Positions 44,894-55,568 of a stretch of DNA of 64,000 nucleotides are shown one piece after another; positions within the stretch are counted from its first letter, which is position 1; each line of letters opens with the position of its first letter. Where the stretch lies: positions 1,302,001 to 1,366,000 of the forward strand of contig NZ_JAGP01000001.1 in assembly GCF_000526715.1 (NCBI RefSeq), in the 5' to 3' direction. The notes under the pieces are model-generated. The model did not search any database, was not told the DNA's origin, and worked only from the letters and a program-made list of their open reading frames with translations. This DNA comes from Hydrogenovibrio kuenenii DSM 12350 (GTDB lineage Bacteria; Pseudomonadota; Gammaproteobacteria; Thiomicrospirales; Thiomicrospiraceae). The position numbers and the translations under genes are program-made.

Positions 44894-45043
44894 TCAAAAC
44901 ATTCTAGCAAAGACATCTTCACTATAAGCGTAGGCCGTTGCTGCAGTTAGAAAAAGCGTAACCGCTAACCACTTAATCACTCTTGGTGATTTTTTGTTTT
45001 CCCGAAAAATATCTGATTTGCGTTTAACCAGTTTGATTGCCAT
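44894..45043 (-). CDS. 49-aa membrane protein behind a c-di-GMP riboswitch
   Basis: The ORF reads MAIKLVKRKSDIFRENKKSP then RVIKWLAVTLFLTAATAYAY and SEDVFARMF. Residues 22-40 form one membrane helix after a basic cytoplasmic part. AAGGA lies about 9 nt upstream of ATG 45043. It was recognised by reading the minus strand downstream of the riboswitch at 45138-45206. No family recognised. A one-helix protein under c-di-GMP control may regulate a surface or motility complex, which is inference. Confidence 0.65.
   Translation of the reverse strand: MAIKLVKRKSDIFRENKKSPRVIKWLAVTLFLTAATAYAYSEDVFARMF
44974..45000 (+). terminator. Possible mgtE terminator, antisense inside the 49-aa ORF
   Basis: AATCAC / GTGATT hairpin with a 5-nt loop followed by six T and a second T-run on the plus strand, 130 bp past mgtE. 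Confidence 0.5.
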
Positions 45044-45044
45044 C

Positions 45045-45098
45045 CTACAAATCCTTTTTAAATACAGCAACAAGGTCTAAATAAGGAAACCAAATCAC
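45045..45098 (-). CDS. Possible 17-aa upstream ORF
   Basis: GTG 45098 follows GGGAGGG with 7-nt spacing and encodes (M)IWFPYLDLVAVFKKDL. It stops at TAG one base before the ATG of the 49-aa ORF. The spacing suggests translational coupling, but a 17-codon ORF can occur by chance. Confidence 0.35.
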   Translation of the reverse strand: MIWFPYLDLVAVFKKDL

Positions 45099-45137
45099 GA
45101 CATAACCCTCCCACAATTTGAAAGATTATTACTTTGA

Positions 45138-45206
45138 CCGCAACCCGGCTATCTCCAAAAGACCCGTGGCTTTCCGTCCTTACTTCACAGTAAGTTTGGC
45201 TAAAAC
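45138..45206 (-). promoter_or_regulatory. Cyclic di-GMP-I (GEMM-I) riboswitch
   Basis: Read on the minus strand: GCCAAAC, then CTTACT-GTGA-AGTAAG (a stem with a GNRA tetraloop), then GGACGGAAAGCCACGGGTCT and GATAGCCGGGTTGCGG. The order and spacing of AAAC, tetraloop hairpin, GACGnAAAGCC and the receptor-side AGCCGGGTTGC are those of the GEMM-I aptamer. One base (GACGG for GACGC) departs from consensus. It lies about 95 nt upstream of the 49-aa ORF. No expression-platform terminator is obvious, so control may be translational. Confidence 0.8.
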
Positions 45207-45316
45207 ATCATTGACTTTATAATGTCATTGTGTATTTATGGCACATTTTTTTTATAAATGCAATAGAAATCATTAACTTAATGTATTTTTTTTATTTTCA
45301 GGTTTTACAAGTCGGG

Positions 45317-46891
45317 TTAATGTTCACGAGTCGCAACGAACTGTAAATTAGGCCATCTCTCTTCAATCAAATTTAAGTTAACCCGTGTCGGAGCGATATA
45401 AACCAGCTGATCAGCTGCATCGTAAGCAACATTATCTTTAACTTTCGCAAGGAATTTCTCAATTTCGGCTTTATCGCCAATGACCCAACGTGCCGTGTTT
45501 ACATTCACCGCTTCAAATAAACAGGTAACGTTATATTCGTCCTTTAAACGTTGAGCAACCACTTCAAACTGAAGCACACCAACAGCCCCCAAAATCAGGT
45601 CATTGTTTGCTATTGGTCTGAATAGTTGCGTCGCACCTTCTTCAGAAAGTTGCGTTAAGCCTTTTTGCAAAGCTTTCATTTTCATTGGATCTTTTAATTG
45701 TGCACGACGGAAAAGTTCAGGTGCAAAATTTGGAATACCAGTAAACTTCAAATCTTCACCTTGAGTAAAGGTATCTCCAATCTTGATTGTGCCATGGTTA
45801 TGCAAACCGATTATGTCGCCAGGGTAAGCCTCTTCCGCATGTTCACGCTTATTCGCTAGAAAGGTAATGGCTTTAGAAATCTTTACATCCTTACCAATAC
45901 GAACATGTTTTAACTTCATGCCCGCTTCGTATTTTCCCGATACAATACGCATAAACGCCACACGATCACGATGTTGTGGATCCATATTTGCCTGGATTTT
46001 AAACACAAATCCAGTTAACTTATCTTCATCAGACTTAACTGTTCGGGTTTCAGTTTCACGACCTTTTGGCGACGGTGCATACTTAGCAAAACCATCCAGT
46101 AGCTCCTGTAAGCCAAAGTTATTTACAGCAGAACCAAAAAATACGGGCGTAAGCTTACCTTGCAAGAAATCTTCAAGATCAAACTCATGACTTGCGCCGC
46201 GAACCAGCTCAATTTCTTCGCGCAACTCTTCTGCCATACCGCCTATTTTTTCATCCAAGGCAGGGTTATTGATACCTTCAATCAACTCACCAGCAGAAGC
46301 ATTTAAACCATCTGCAGATTCAAACAAACGCACCGTATCGTTATAAAGGTGGTAAATCCCTTTAAAACGCTTACCCATACCAATCGGCCATGTCATTGGC
46401 GCACAGTTAATTTTTAACACATCTTCAACTTCATCCAGCAAATCGATGGGATCCTTCCCTTCTCGGTCAAGCTTGTTGATAAATGTCAAAATAGGCGTAT
46501 CACGCAGACGACAGACTTCCATCAATTTAATGGTTCTATCCTCAACCCCTTTTGCGACGTCAATAACCATCAATGCTGAATCTACTGCGGTTAGGGTACG
46601 ATAAGTATCTTCTGAGAAGTCTTCGTGCCCAGGAGTATCCAACAAGTTCATCATCACATCTTTGTAAGGAAACTGCATCACAGACGAAGCAACAGAAATA
46701 CCTCTTTCCTGCTCCATTTTCATCCAATCCGACGTCGCACCGCGATCGGTCTTTCGGCTTTTAACCGCTCCAGCCATCTGAATGGCACCACCGTAAAGCA
46801 ACAGCTTTTCGGTTACCGTGGTTTTACCCGCATCCGGGTGGGAAATAATGGCGAATGTTCGTCTTTTATTTGTTTCTAGCTGCAATGACAT
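45317..46891 (-). CDS. prfC: Peptide chain release factor 3
   Basis: 524 aa. The GTPase motifs are [32 protein letters not shown] and NKLDREG, with the RF3-specific C-terminal domain. It recycles RF1/RF2. Single gene, 57 bp from the inverted repeat pair that ends the sec operon. Confidence 0.97.
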   Translation of the reverse strand: MSLQLETNKRRTFAIISHPDAGKTTVTEKLLLYGGAIQMAGAVKSRKTDRGATSDWMKMEQERGISVASSVMQFPYKDVMMNLLDTPGHEDFSEDTYRTLTAVDSALMVIDVAKGVEDRTIKLMEVCRLRDTPILTFINKLDREGKDPIDLLDEVEDVLKINCAPMTWPIGMGKRFKGIYHLYNDTVRLFESADGLNASAGELIEGINNPALDEKIGGMAEELREEIELVRGASHEFDLEDFLQGKLTPVFFGSAVNNFGLQELLDGFAKYAPSPKGRETETRTVKSDEDKLTGFVFKIQANMDPQHRDRVAFMRIVSGKYEAGMKLKHVRIGKDVKISKAITFLANKREHAEEAYPGDIIGLHNHGTIKIGDTFTQGEDLKFTGIPNFAPELFRRAQLKDPMKMKALQKGLTQLSEEGATQLFRPIANNDLILGAVGVLQFEVVAQRLKDEYNVTCLFEAVNVNTARWVIGDKAEIEKFLAKVKDNVAYDAADQLVYIAPTRVNLNLIEERWPNLQFVATREH

Positions 46892-46948
46892 AGCGTTTTA
46901 AACTCAAAGGCTGTTATTTATATTTAATTTTTAAATTCATTAAAACTA

Positions 46949-47000
46949 AAAAATCTGCCAGGCTGGGTAAGGATATAAACACCCAGCCTGGCAGATTTTT
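46949..47000 (-). terminator. Perfect inverted pair of CCAGnCTGG repeats (copies 8 and 9), terminator of secDF
   Basis: AAAAATCTGCCAGGCTGGGT (46949-46968) and ACCCAGCCTGGCAGATTTTT (46981-47000) are exact complements with a 12-nt loop. The 20-bp stem has A5 and T5 ends on both strands, so it can terminate transcription both ways. It lies 45 bp past the secF stop. Confidence 0.9.
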
Positions 47001-47045
47001 AGTCAATGTTTAGGCTAAAGGTCTGAAGACCAAGCCTAAACCGTT

Positions 47046-48083
47046 TTATTTATTTTTGTTTTGACGGGCAAGCTTTGCTTCTTTTTCCGCTTGTTCTTCT
47101 AAGAAAATACGCGTCAACTCTGCTTCCTGCTCTTTAGCACTTGCACCCTCTTTAACAGGTTTCATCAAGTCTTCTTTAGAAACACCTAATGCCAATGCAA
47201 TCGCGCTGGCAATATAAGTAGAAGAATAAGTACCGACAACGATACCGACAATCAAAGCCATCGCAAAGTTATGGATAATTTCCCCACCAAAGACAAACAA
47301 GGCAAGCAATACAACCAATGTTGTAAAAGATGTCATAATCGTTCTTGCCAACATTTGGTTAACAGCAAGGTTAGTCACATCAACAGGCGTGCCTTGACGC
47401 TCGATACGGAAGTTCTCTCGCACACGGTCAAAAACAACAATGGTATCGTTCAAAGAATAACCGATAACGGCTAGTACGGCTGCTAATACGGTTAAATCAA
47501 ACTGAGCTTGCGTCCAAGCGAACACACCGACGGTAATGGTCACATCATGAATCAAAGCCGCAACCGCACCGACGGAAAAGCGGAATTCGAATCGAAGTGC
47601 CACATAAATCAAAATACCAATCAATGCGTAAATTACGGCAAGAAAACCATCTTCCGTTAATTCATCACCTACCTGAGGCCCTACAAACTCAACACGTCTT
47701 AAATCGATCTTATCGTCCGTATGAGCCTTTAGAACACCCAAGATCTGATTGGACAGTTTTGAAGAGTTCACACCTTCACGTGGTGCGATACGGATCAATA
47801 CATCCTCTGCAGAGCCAAAGTTCTGCACAACAGCTTGATCAAAACCATTCGCCTGTAAATTTTGACGAATTTCATCAACATCAGCTGGCTTCTCATAGGC
47901 CAACTCAATAATGGTTCCGCCCGTAAAGTCGATACCAAAATTTAAACCTTTGACTAAAATACCGACAATAGAAGCAATAATCAGCAAGGTTGAAACAACC
48001 ATTGCGATCTTGCGTTGCCCCATAAAGTTAATCAATTTTTTTTCAGACATCTGCTCGTCATCCTGATTCATTTCCTTTGCCAT
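47046..48083 (-). CDS. secF: Protein translocase subunit SecF
   Basis: 345 aa, six membrane helices. GLNFGIDFTGGTIIELAYEK, GYSLNDTIVVFDRVREN. It uses the proton gradient to pull preproteins across the membrane with SecD. 9 bp after secD. Confidence 0.96.
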   Translation of the reverse strand: MAKEMNQDDEQMSEKKLINFMGQRKIAMVVSTLLIIASIVGILVKGLNFGIDFTGGTIIELAYEKPADVDEIRQNLQANGFDQAVVQNFGSAEDVLIRIAPREGVNSSKLSNQILGVLKAHTDDKIDLRRVEFVGPQVGDELTEDGFLAVIYALIGILIYVALRFEFRFSVGAVAALIHDVTITVGVFAWTQAQFDLTVLAAVLAVIGYSLNDTIVVFDRVRENFRIERQGTPVDVTNLAVNQMLARTIMTSFTTLVVLLALFVFGGEIIHNFAMALIVGIVVGTYSSTYIASAIALALGVSKEDLMKPVKEGASAKEQEAELTRIFLEEQAEKEAKLARQNKNK

Positions 48084-48092
48084 GCTTATCTC

Positions 48093-49985
48093 CTAAACCG
48101 ACAGTTTTTCAATCGGCTTATTGCCGTAACGCCAGTTAACGATGGCACGAGTACCCATAATGGCTGTAAACATTGACGTGATAATCCCAATACACAAAGT
48201 AATGGCAAAACCTTTAATCGGTCCTGTTCCGAAACTGAACAATACAATTGCCGCCAACAAAGTCGTGATATTCGCATCCGCAATGGTGACAAATGCTTTT
48301 TCATAACCTGCATTAATCGCCGCTTGCACAGAACCTACCCGCAATTCTTCACGAATACGTTCAAATATCAGAACGTTTGCATCAACCGCCATCCCAACGG
48401 TCAATACAATCCCTGCAATACCCGGCAAAGTTAAGGTCGCTTGCATTAACGACATAATGGCGACAATCAAAATTAAGTTCAGAGTCAAGGCAAGGTTAGC
48501 AATCATACCAAACACTTTATAGCGCCATGCCATGACAACCAACACCAACATAAAGCCAACAACAACTGACATAAATCCTTGGTCGATATTGTCTTTACCT
48601 AAGCTTGGCCCAACCGTTCTTTCTTCAACGATTTCCATTGGTGCCGCCAAAGCACCTGCTCTTAACAACAAGGCTAAATCTTGTGCTTCACGTGGTGAAT
48701 CCAAACCGGTAATTTGGAAGCGGTTAGCAAACTGCCCTTGAATAACTGCAGCGTTGATAACATCTTTAGAGGTCACACGACGCTTCACTTTTTTACCGTT
48801 CACCATCACGGTGTCAATACGTGTCTCGATATAGACAACCGCCATGCGGTTACCCACGTTTTTCTTGGTTGTCGCCAACATCTTACGACCACCAACGCTA
48901 TCCAAAGTCACACTTACTTCAGCTGTACCAGATTTTGATTCAATACCAGACTGAGCATTGATTACGTTGTCACCGCTCACAATAACTCTACGCTGCAATA
49001 AAATAGGACGCCCATCACGGAAGTGATACAAGCGTGCGCCATGAGGTGCATAACCGGTTTTTTCAGCTTCTTGTGGATCACCCTTTTCTTCAACCAGTCT
49101 GAATTCTAATGTTGCTGTCGCACCAAGAATCTCTTTGGCTTTAGCCGTATCCTGAACACCAGGTAACTGCACAACAATACGTCTTTCACCCTGCTGTTGA
49201 ATAACTGGTTCAGACACTCCTAGTTCGTTAATACGGTTACGTAAAGTCGTGATGTTTTGCTTTAGCGCATAGGATTTAGCAGAAGCGATGGTTTTTGGTG
49301 ACAGCAATAACTCTAAAGAAGGTTCTCTTCCTTCAGGCATTTGTTTAATAACAAAGTCACCATCGAATTTTTTGTTAATTTCTTCCTGTGCTTGATCTAG
49401 GTTTGTTCCCTCACGGAATTTCACCCATAAAGCTTGTTTGTCATAATCAACAGATAAATAACGAATACGCTTCTCACGCAACGAGGCTTTAATCTCATCC
49501 ACATAACGGGTATACGCTTTTTGAACGGCTGTCTCCATATCAACATCCATCAAAAAGTGAACCCCTCCACGCAAATCCAGACCGAGGAACATAGGTTCAG
49601 CGCCCATGTCTCTCAAAATTTTTGGGGTAGCTGGTGCTAGGTTCAGTGCAACAACCGCTTGACGACCAAGCAAGTTTTTAATAACACTTTTAGCTTTTAA
49701 CTGTTCTTCTGTTGAGTTAAATCGAATCAATAATTGCGAATCTTGACCAGGACGGAAAGACATGCTTTTGATCGGCAATTTCGCAGCTTCAAGTGCATCT
49801 GAAACTTTTTTCTCAATAGAGGCATTGAAAGTTACTGACTTAGCAGGTGAAACCTGAACAGCAGGATCATCACCAAATAGGTTAGGGGTTGCATAAATCA
49901 CACCCAATAAAATCACAACTGCCAGCAATACATACTTCCAAGCCGGGTATTGGTTACTAATGACTTTTCTTTTAGAGTCAAACAT
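48093..49985 (-). CDS. secD: Protein translocase subunit SecD
   Basis: 630 aa, six membrane helices and a large periplasmic loop. LGLDLRGGVHFLMDVDMETA, NELGVSEPVIQQQGERRIVV, GMAVDANVLIFERIREELR. Second gene of yajC-secD-secF. Confidence 0.97.
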   Translation of the reverse strand: MFDSKRKVISNQYPAWKYVLLAVVILLGVIYATPNLFGDDPAVQVSPAKSVTFNASIEKKVSDALEAAKLPIKSMSFRPGQDSQLLIRFNSTEEQLKAKSVIKNLLGRQAVVALNLAPATPKILRDMGAEPMFLGLDLRGGVHFLMDVDMETAVQKAYTRYVDEIKASLREKRIRYLSVDYDKQALWVKFREGTNLDQAQEEINKKFDGDFVIKQMPEGREPSLELLLSPKTIASAKSYALKQNITTLRNRINELGVSEPVIQQQGERRIVVQLPGVQDTAKAKEILGATATLEFRLVEEKGDPQEAEKTGYAPHGARLYHFRDGRPILLQRRVIVSGDNVINAQSGIESKSGTAEVSVTLDSVGGRKMLATTKKNVGNRMAVVYIETRIDTVMVNGKKVKRRVTSKDVINAAVIQGQFANRFQITGLDSPREAQDLALLLRAGALAAPMEIVEERTVGPSLGKDNIDQGFMSVVVGFMLVLVVMAWRYKVFGMIANLALTLNLILIVAIMSLMQATLTLPGIAGIVLTVGMAVDANVLIFERIREELRVGSVQAAINAGYEKAFVTIADANITTLLAAIVLFSFGTGPIKGFAITLCIGIITSMFTAIMGTRAIVNWRYGNKPIEKLSV

Positions 49986-50069
49986 GTTTAATTTTCCAAA
50001 CTCAACATTAAAACAGCGCCTCGCATGCTCAGGCTTATATCTGCCTAAGGCTCGGGCTTAAAACAACAA

Positions 50070-50090
50070 AAGGGGCATAATGCCCCTTCT
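50070..50090 (-). terminator. Hairpin between yajC and secD
   Basis: GGGGCA-TGCCCC hairpin, followed on the minus strand by TTTTGTTGTTTT. A weak or partial terminator inside the operon that could lower secDF relative to yajC. Confidence 0.55.
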
Positions 50091-50104
50091 GAAAAAAGTC
50101 GTGA

Positions 50105-50440
50105 TTATTCCGCAGTCCCTTTTAGGGTTCCTTTTGGTAATTCACGAGAAACATTTTGTCTTTCAACTTTTACGATAACGTTATTAGCGATTTCTAAATC
50201 GACAAAGTTTTCATCCATGTCACGAATCTTTCCAGCCAAACCACCGTAAGTAACGACTTCTGAACCTTTAGATAGCGCTTCAACCAATTTTTTGTGATCT
50301 TTCACTTTCTTTTGCTGAGGACGAATCAACAAGAAGTAAAAAACAATAAACAGAACGATTAAAGGCAATAACGCTTCAAAACCGCCACCTTGTGCTGCCG
50401 CACCACCATCTGCCATCGCATCAGAAATAAAAAAGCTCAT
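50105..50440 (-). CDS. yajC: Preprotein translocase accessory subunit YajC
   Basis: 111 aa from ATG 50440 (GGGAGA upstream; the longer frame to 50512 is unlikely). One membrane helix followed by FLLIRPQQKKVKDHKKLVEA. Confidence 0.94.
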   Translation of the reverse strand: MSFFISDAMADGGAAAQGGGFEALLPLIVLFIVFYFLLIRPQQKKVKDHKKLVEALSKGSEVVTYGGLAGKIRDMDENFVDLEIANNVIVKVERQNVSRELPKGTLKGTAE

Positions 50441-50568
50441 TTTTGTCTCCCAAATAGGTTTATCTATAAATTTAGTCGCCGTATTTTGGCATAGTTCGAT
50501 TAAAAATACCATGTAAAAACAGCCTAATTCCAGAGTTTCTCACTCATTGAGGCCATTCATCTAAAACC

Positions 50569-50612
50569 ACCCCTGCCTGGTAGATTTTTATTAAAAACTG
50601 CCAGGCTGGGGT
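50569..50612 (-). terminator. Inverted pair of CCAGnCTGG repeats (copies 10 and 11), terminator of queA-tgt
   Basis: ACCCCTGCCTGGTAGATTTTT (shifted by one base in the core; 50569-50589) faces AAAAACTGCCAGGCTGGGGT (50593-50612). The arms are nearly complementary with a loop of a few bases. It lies 10 bp past the tgt stop. Confidence 0.85.
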
Positions 50613-50621
50613 AGCATTAAA

Positions 50622-51737
<1,116 letters not shown>

Positions 51738-51757
51738 TTATCTTCGTCCTACAAATT

Positions 51758-52810
51758 CTATTGTTCTGTTTTCTGTTGTGGGTGCACCAACATTGCATCC
51801 CCATAACTGAAAAATCGATACTTTTGCGCTACAGCATGCTGATAGGCTTGCATGGTTTTTTCATAACCTGCTAAAGCGGACACCAGCATAATCAAAGTCG
51901 ATTCCGGCAAATGAAAGTTGGTCAACAACACATCTACCACTTTAAACTCATAACCAGGTGTAATAAAAATATCCGTTTCGCCCTGATAAGCTGCAAGCTG
52001 TCCGCCTTCACTCAGAGTTGCTGCACTTTCCAAGCTACGTACAGAAGTGGTTCCTATTGCAAACACCCTGCCGCCTTTTTGCTTGGTACGATGAATCAGG
52101 TCCACTGTTTCCGGCAAGACCTCAATCACTTCAGAATGCATGCGATGTTCACTTATATCATCTACTTGCACAGGCTTAAAAGTACCCGCTCCTACATGCA
52201 AGGTTACAAAACCAATTGCCGCACCTTTCTGGCGAATTTTTTCCAACAGCTTTTCGTCAAAGTGCAATCCAGCGGTTGGGGCTGCAACCGCACCTGGTTT
52301 TTCAGAGTACACAGTTTGATAGCGCGTTTTATCTTCTTCGCCATCCGCACGTTCAATATAGGGTGGCAAAGGCATGTGCCCACAAGCTTCAATGAGTGAT
52401 AGTGCCGTTTCACCTGCAGGCAACTCAAATGCAACTTCAAACAAAGCGCCATCACGCCCTAACACTTCAACGTCAAATTGGTCTTCAATACGAATTTTGA
52501 CACCAGGCTTGGGCGCATTACTTGAACGAATATGAGTTAAAACACGTCGATCGTCCAAGATGCGTTCAACCAAAAACTCAACTTTACCGCCACTGTGCTT
52601 TTGCCCAAACAACCTAGCAGGAATGACTTTAGTATTATTAAAGATTAAACAATCGTTCGGCTGAACATAATCTAAAAAATTAGGAAATTGCTTATCTGAA
52701 AGCTGTCCATCAGGCTCAATTACTAACAGACGGCTACCCGTACGCTCTTGAGTAGGGGCTTGTGCAATCAACTCTTCTGGTAGATCAAAATAAAAATCTT
52801 GGCGCTTCAT
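51758..52810 (-). CDS. queA: S-adenosylmethionine:tRNA ribosyltransferase-isomerase
   Basis: 350 aa. [15 protein letters not shown] at the N-terminus, AAPTAGLHF and THVRSSN-like segments, and [20 protein letters not shown]. It makes epoxyqueuosine from preQ1-tRNA. Forms one transcript with tgt. Confidence 0.96.
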   Translation of the reverse strand: MKRQDFYFDLPEELIAQAPTQERTGSRLLVIEPDGQLSDKQFPNFLDYVQPNDCLIFNNTKVIPARLFGQKHSGGKVEFLVERILDDRRVLTHIRSSNAPKPGVKIRIEDQFDVEVLGRDGALFEVAFELPAGETALSLIEACGHMPLPPYIERADGEEDKTRYQTVYSEKPGAVAAPTAGLHFDEKLLEKIRQKGAAIGFVTLHVGAGTFKPVQVDDISEHRMHSEVIEVLPETVDLIHRTKQKGGRVFAIGTTSVRSLESAATLSEGGQLAAYQGETDIFITPGYEFKVVDVLLTNFHLPESTLIMLVSALAGYEKTMQAYQHAVAQKYRFFSYGDAMLVHPQQKTEQ

Positions 52811-52903
52811 TTTCTTAGTGGGGCGTAGGTTTTTAACGCAACTGTCTTCAAGGTTTAAAAAGCGGAAATTATACTTGATTCTGCTAACACGCGTTTTAAA
52901 ACT

Positions 52904-52923
52904 ACCCAGCCTTGCAGATTTTT
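52904..52923 (+). repeat. Interspersed CCAGnCTGG repeat, copy 12 (single, variant)
   Basis: ACCCAGCCTTGCAGATTTTT, one base off the core (CTTG for CTGG), in the divergent gap between queA and the DUF3087 gene. Confidence 0.65.
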
Positions 52924-52996
52924 AATAGAATTGCGCACTCGACTAACAAACAATGACATGCGAACCAGCGCTTTAAGTCAAACTCGGAAAGCCCTT

Positions 52997-53524
52997 ATGT
53001 TTACAATCGAAGAGATAGATCCAAAACAGTATCGTCAAAAAACTCGTAATTCAACGTTAATTATTATGGGTATTTTTGTCGTAATCGGTATGATCTCAGC
53101 CACCGTGAGCGTTAAACTTCTGTCCCCATACAATTCAAACCCTTGGATACTGAATTTTCTAGGTGCATTTATTGGCTTAATCATCACTTTCTTCATTATT
53201 AAACAGTTTTTCATAAACAAGCCTTGGATGCGAGATGCAATGTATGGCTGGCGTCTTAAGCGCTCTTTGATGCGCATTACTAATGTCATGGAAAAGCTTA
53301 GAAAAGACGTTGATATAAACGATCACCAGGCGATGAAAACCATGCGTTTTTACCACCTTGGCTTAGAACAAATGCATCGTTTGGAAGACAATCACCATGC
53401 ACTGATTGATTTATTGGCTGAAAAGAAAACCTTAGAAGAACGAATGACTGCTGCTGGCATTGATCTGAACCAAACCAGCTTTTCTCCCGCTCAGGTTGAG
53501 CGCTACCATAAAACTGAAAACTAG
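52997..53524 (+). CDS. DUF3087 membrane protein
   Basis: 175 aa from ATG 52997 (GGAAA upstream; an upstream TTG at 52931 gives a basic, unlikely extension). FTIEEIDPKQYRQKTRNSTL, two membrane helices at about residues 20-70, then a soluble helical part (FYHLGLEQMHRLEDNHHALI). This is the DUF3087 pattern; function unknown. It is 8 bp before the next gene. Confidence 0.8.
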   Translation: MFTIEEIDPKQYRQKTRNSTLIIMGIFVVIGMISATVSVKLLSPYNSNPWILNFLGAFIGLIITFFIIKQFFINKPWMRDAMYGWRLKRSLMRITNVMEKLRKDVDINDHQAMKTMRFYHLGLEQMHRLEDNHHALIDLLAEKKTLEERMTAAGIDLNQTSFSPAQVERYHKTEN

Positions 53525-53532
53525 GATATGAA

Positions 53533-53829
53533 ATGAAAAGTTTACTGTTACTTGTAATTGCGTTTGGCGTGTTTTTATTGGTTCGCTTCATTATGAAGCG
53601 CGTGAATGAAATCCAACAAGATGAAACAACATCAAGCCGAGATGCTCAAAATAATTATCATGACGGAAATGCAGAACGCATGATTACCTGCGCCGAATGC
53701 GGCTTACGTCTCCCTGAATCGGAAGCCATACTTTTAGATGCAACCACTTCCGTTGAAGCTAATCAACAATTAGCATTCTGTAGTCAGGAACATAAAAGAC
53801 TTTACCTAGAAAAACATCCTGACGCTTAA
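53533..53829 (+). CDS. PP0621-family small protein
   Basis: 98 aa. One N-terminal membrane helix, then a zinc-binding-type motif MITCAECGLRLPESEAILLD and AFCSQEHKRLYLE. This family has no assigned function. Probably co-transcribed with the DUF3087 gene. Confidence 0.8.
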   Translation: MKSLLLLVIAFGVFLLVRFIMKRVNEIQQDETTSSRDAQNNYHDGNAERMITCAECGLRLPESEAILLDATTSVEANQQLAFCSQEHKRLYLEKHPDA

Positions 53830-53834
53830 CAGAA

Positions 53835-54284
53835 TTAAGACAACACCTTAACAATCGTTACATCAAACAAAAGCGGCTCTCCTGCCAATGGATGATTAAA
53901 ATCCATAACCACTTCATCATCTTTGACTTGATAAACGGTTGCAGGGATTTCTTCTCCCGTAGGCGTATTAAACCCAATCACATGCCCTTCAGACAAAACA
54001 ACTTCTTCAGGAAATTCAGATTTTTTCATGGTTTGAAAATTCATAGGGTCAGGCAACCCAAAAGCATCCTCAGGCATAAGAGAAAACTTTGCGCGCGTTC
54101 CCTCTTCCAACCCAATCAACAGCTCATCTAATTTGCTCAAAAACTGTCCATCACCAACTTGAAAAACAAAAACTTCATCGTCCTGTGTTTGTTCGACAAC
54201 CGTATCATCCAACAAACTCAATTTGAATTGAATCTCTAGTTCCGACTGCTCGCCAACACGCTTTAATTTTGTTTTATCTACCAT
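53835..54284 (-). CDS. slpA: FKBP-type peptidyl-prolyl isomerase, SlpA-like
   Basis: 149 aa. The FKBP domain with an inserted flap (IF domain) is seen in FQVGDGQFLSKLDELLIGLE, PEDAFGLPDPMNFQ, and DFNHPLAGEPLLFDVTIVKV. It catalyses prolyl isomerisation and may act as a chaperone. Convergent with the PP0621 gene, 5 bp apart. Confidence 0.9.
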   Translation of the reverse strand: MVDKTKLKRVGEQSELEIQFKLSLLDDTVVEQTQDDEVFVFQVGDGQFLSKLDELLIGLEEGTRAKFSLMPEDAFGLPDPMNFQTMKKSEFPEEVVLSEGHVIGFNTPTGEEIPATVYQVKDDEVVMDFNHPLAGEPLLFDVTIVKVLS

Positions 54285-54295
54285 ATCTCTCTACT

Positions 54296-55534
54296 TTACT
54301 TTTTAGCGGGTGCTTTCTTACGAGCAGCAGGTTTATCAGAAGTTTTCTTTGCGGCTTCACCATAGACTTTCACACAATTACGGCCAGCTTTTTTGGCCAC
54401 ATAAAGTGCTTCATCAGCTAGTTTCATCACTGCTTCAGGCGTCTGACTTCGTTCTGTTTTTTCCGCCAGACCAAAACTGACTGTTACCCGTGTTTCCGCT
54501 TTCTTACCTTTTTCCATTACCTCTAAAGGCACTTCAGAAATCTGTATACGCATCTCATCCAACACGGATTTCACTTCGTTTGCCGTTTTACTAGGGAAAA
54601 CCACAGTAAACTCTTCACCACCATAACGGTATGGGTGCCCAACAGGAATACGAGCCAATTGATACGCGACCAATCTTAAAGCTTCATCCCCAACATCATG
54701 ACCATAACGATCATTAAAGGATTTAAAGTGATCTATATCCATCATGGCAATGGCATATTTTCGGCCAAGACCCGTAAAACGTTCAAATAAAGCTCTACGC
54801 CCTTTCATGCCTGTCAACTGGTCTGTGTGGGCAATCTGATGCGAATCAAACACTAAAGACAAAATAATCAATCCAGAAGCAATGACTGACAACCAAGCCA
54901 ACACTCCAAAAGAGACATATTGGTTCAACCCATAAGCAAGCAATATTAAGACAAAAATAACCGTGTTATCTAATACCTTAGGCGTGTTTTGAAAAGCATT
55001 TCGAATGACAATCAACAACCAAGCACCAATTGTTACCAAAAAAGGCACCATAGGTAGCGTTACACCAGAAGTACCAACAGGTTGAGCCAAAGTTAAAATA
55101 GTGCTCATCGGCAAATTATCCATCAGCCAATAAAATGCAAATCCTTGCAGAATAAACACGGTCAATAGACTGAAAACATACGGCTTTGACATTACCCCTT
55201 TTTCGGGTAATAAAATCCATAGCAAAATATTGAGTGGCAAAAAAATGGCCAATAATGGATAAAAAGCGGTAACTGTTAATACATCTGTTTTTGAAGTATT
55301 TGCAGGTAGGAAATACGCCATTGCAAAATTGAGCACAACAATGGTCAGTAATAAAAATATCGGTTGTACACGATTTAAATAAATACTGATAAATATCCCC
55401 AAAGCTGCGATTAGATAAGGGGCATATAAAAGTACGCTTTGGATGGATTTAGGCCAATGAGCAATTTGATCTACTTGCCAAAAAGCCAATACAGAAAACC
55501 CGATTAGCCAAAGATAATGTTTGCTATTAGACAT
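54296..55534 (-). CDS. Membrane-bound diguanylate cyclase
   Basis: 412 aa. About seven membrane helices (residues 10-230), then a GGDEF domain: DQLTGMKGRRALFERF, MMDIDHFKSFNDRYGHDVGD and the active site RYGGEEFTVVF. It makes c-di-GMP. The C-terminus is Lys/Ala-rich. No I-site RxxD was noted just before GGEEF. It is a possible source of the signal for the riboswitch at 45138-45206. Confidence 0.93.
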   Translation of the reverse strand: MSNSKHYLWLIGFSVLAFWQVDQIAHWPKSIQSVLLYAPYLIAALGIFISIYLNRVQPIFLLLTIVVLNFAMAYFLPANTSKTDVLTVTAFYPLLAIFLPLNILLWILLPEKGVMSKPYVFSLLTVFILQGFAFYWLMDNLPMSTILTLAQPVGTSGVTLPMVPFLVTIGAWLLIVIRNAFQNTPKVLDNTVIFVLILLAYGLNQYVSFGVLAWLSVIASGLIILSLVFDSHQIAHTDQLTGMKGRRALFERFTGLGRKYAIAMMDIDHFKSFNDRYGHDVGDEALRLVAYQLARIPVGHPYRYGGEEFTVVFPSKTANEVKSVLDEMRIQISEVPLEVMEKGKKAETRVTVSFGLAEKTERSQTPEAVMKLADEALYVAKKAGRNCVKVYGEAAKKTSDKPAARKKAPAKK

Positions 55535-55568
55535 AACAATTCCGTTTGTATTTTTTCAGTCAATCAAA

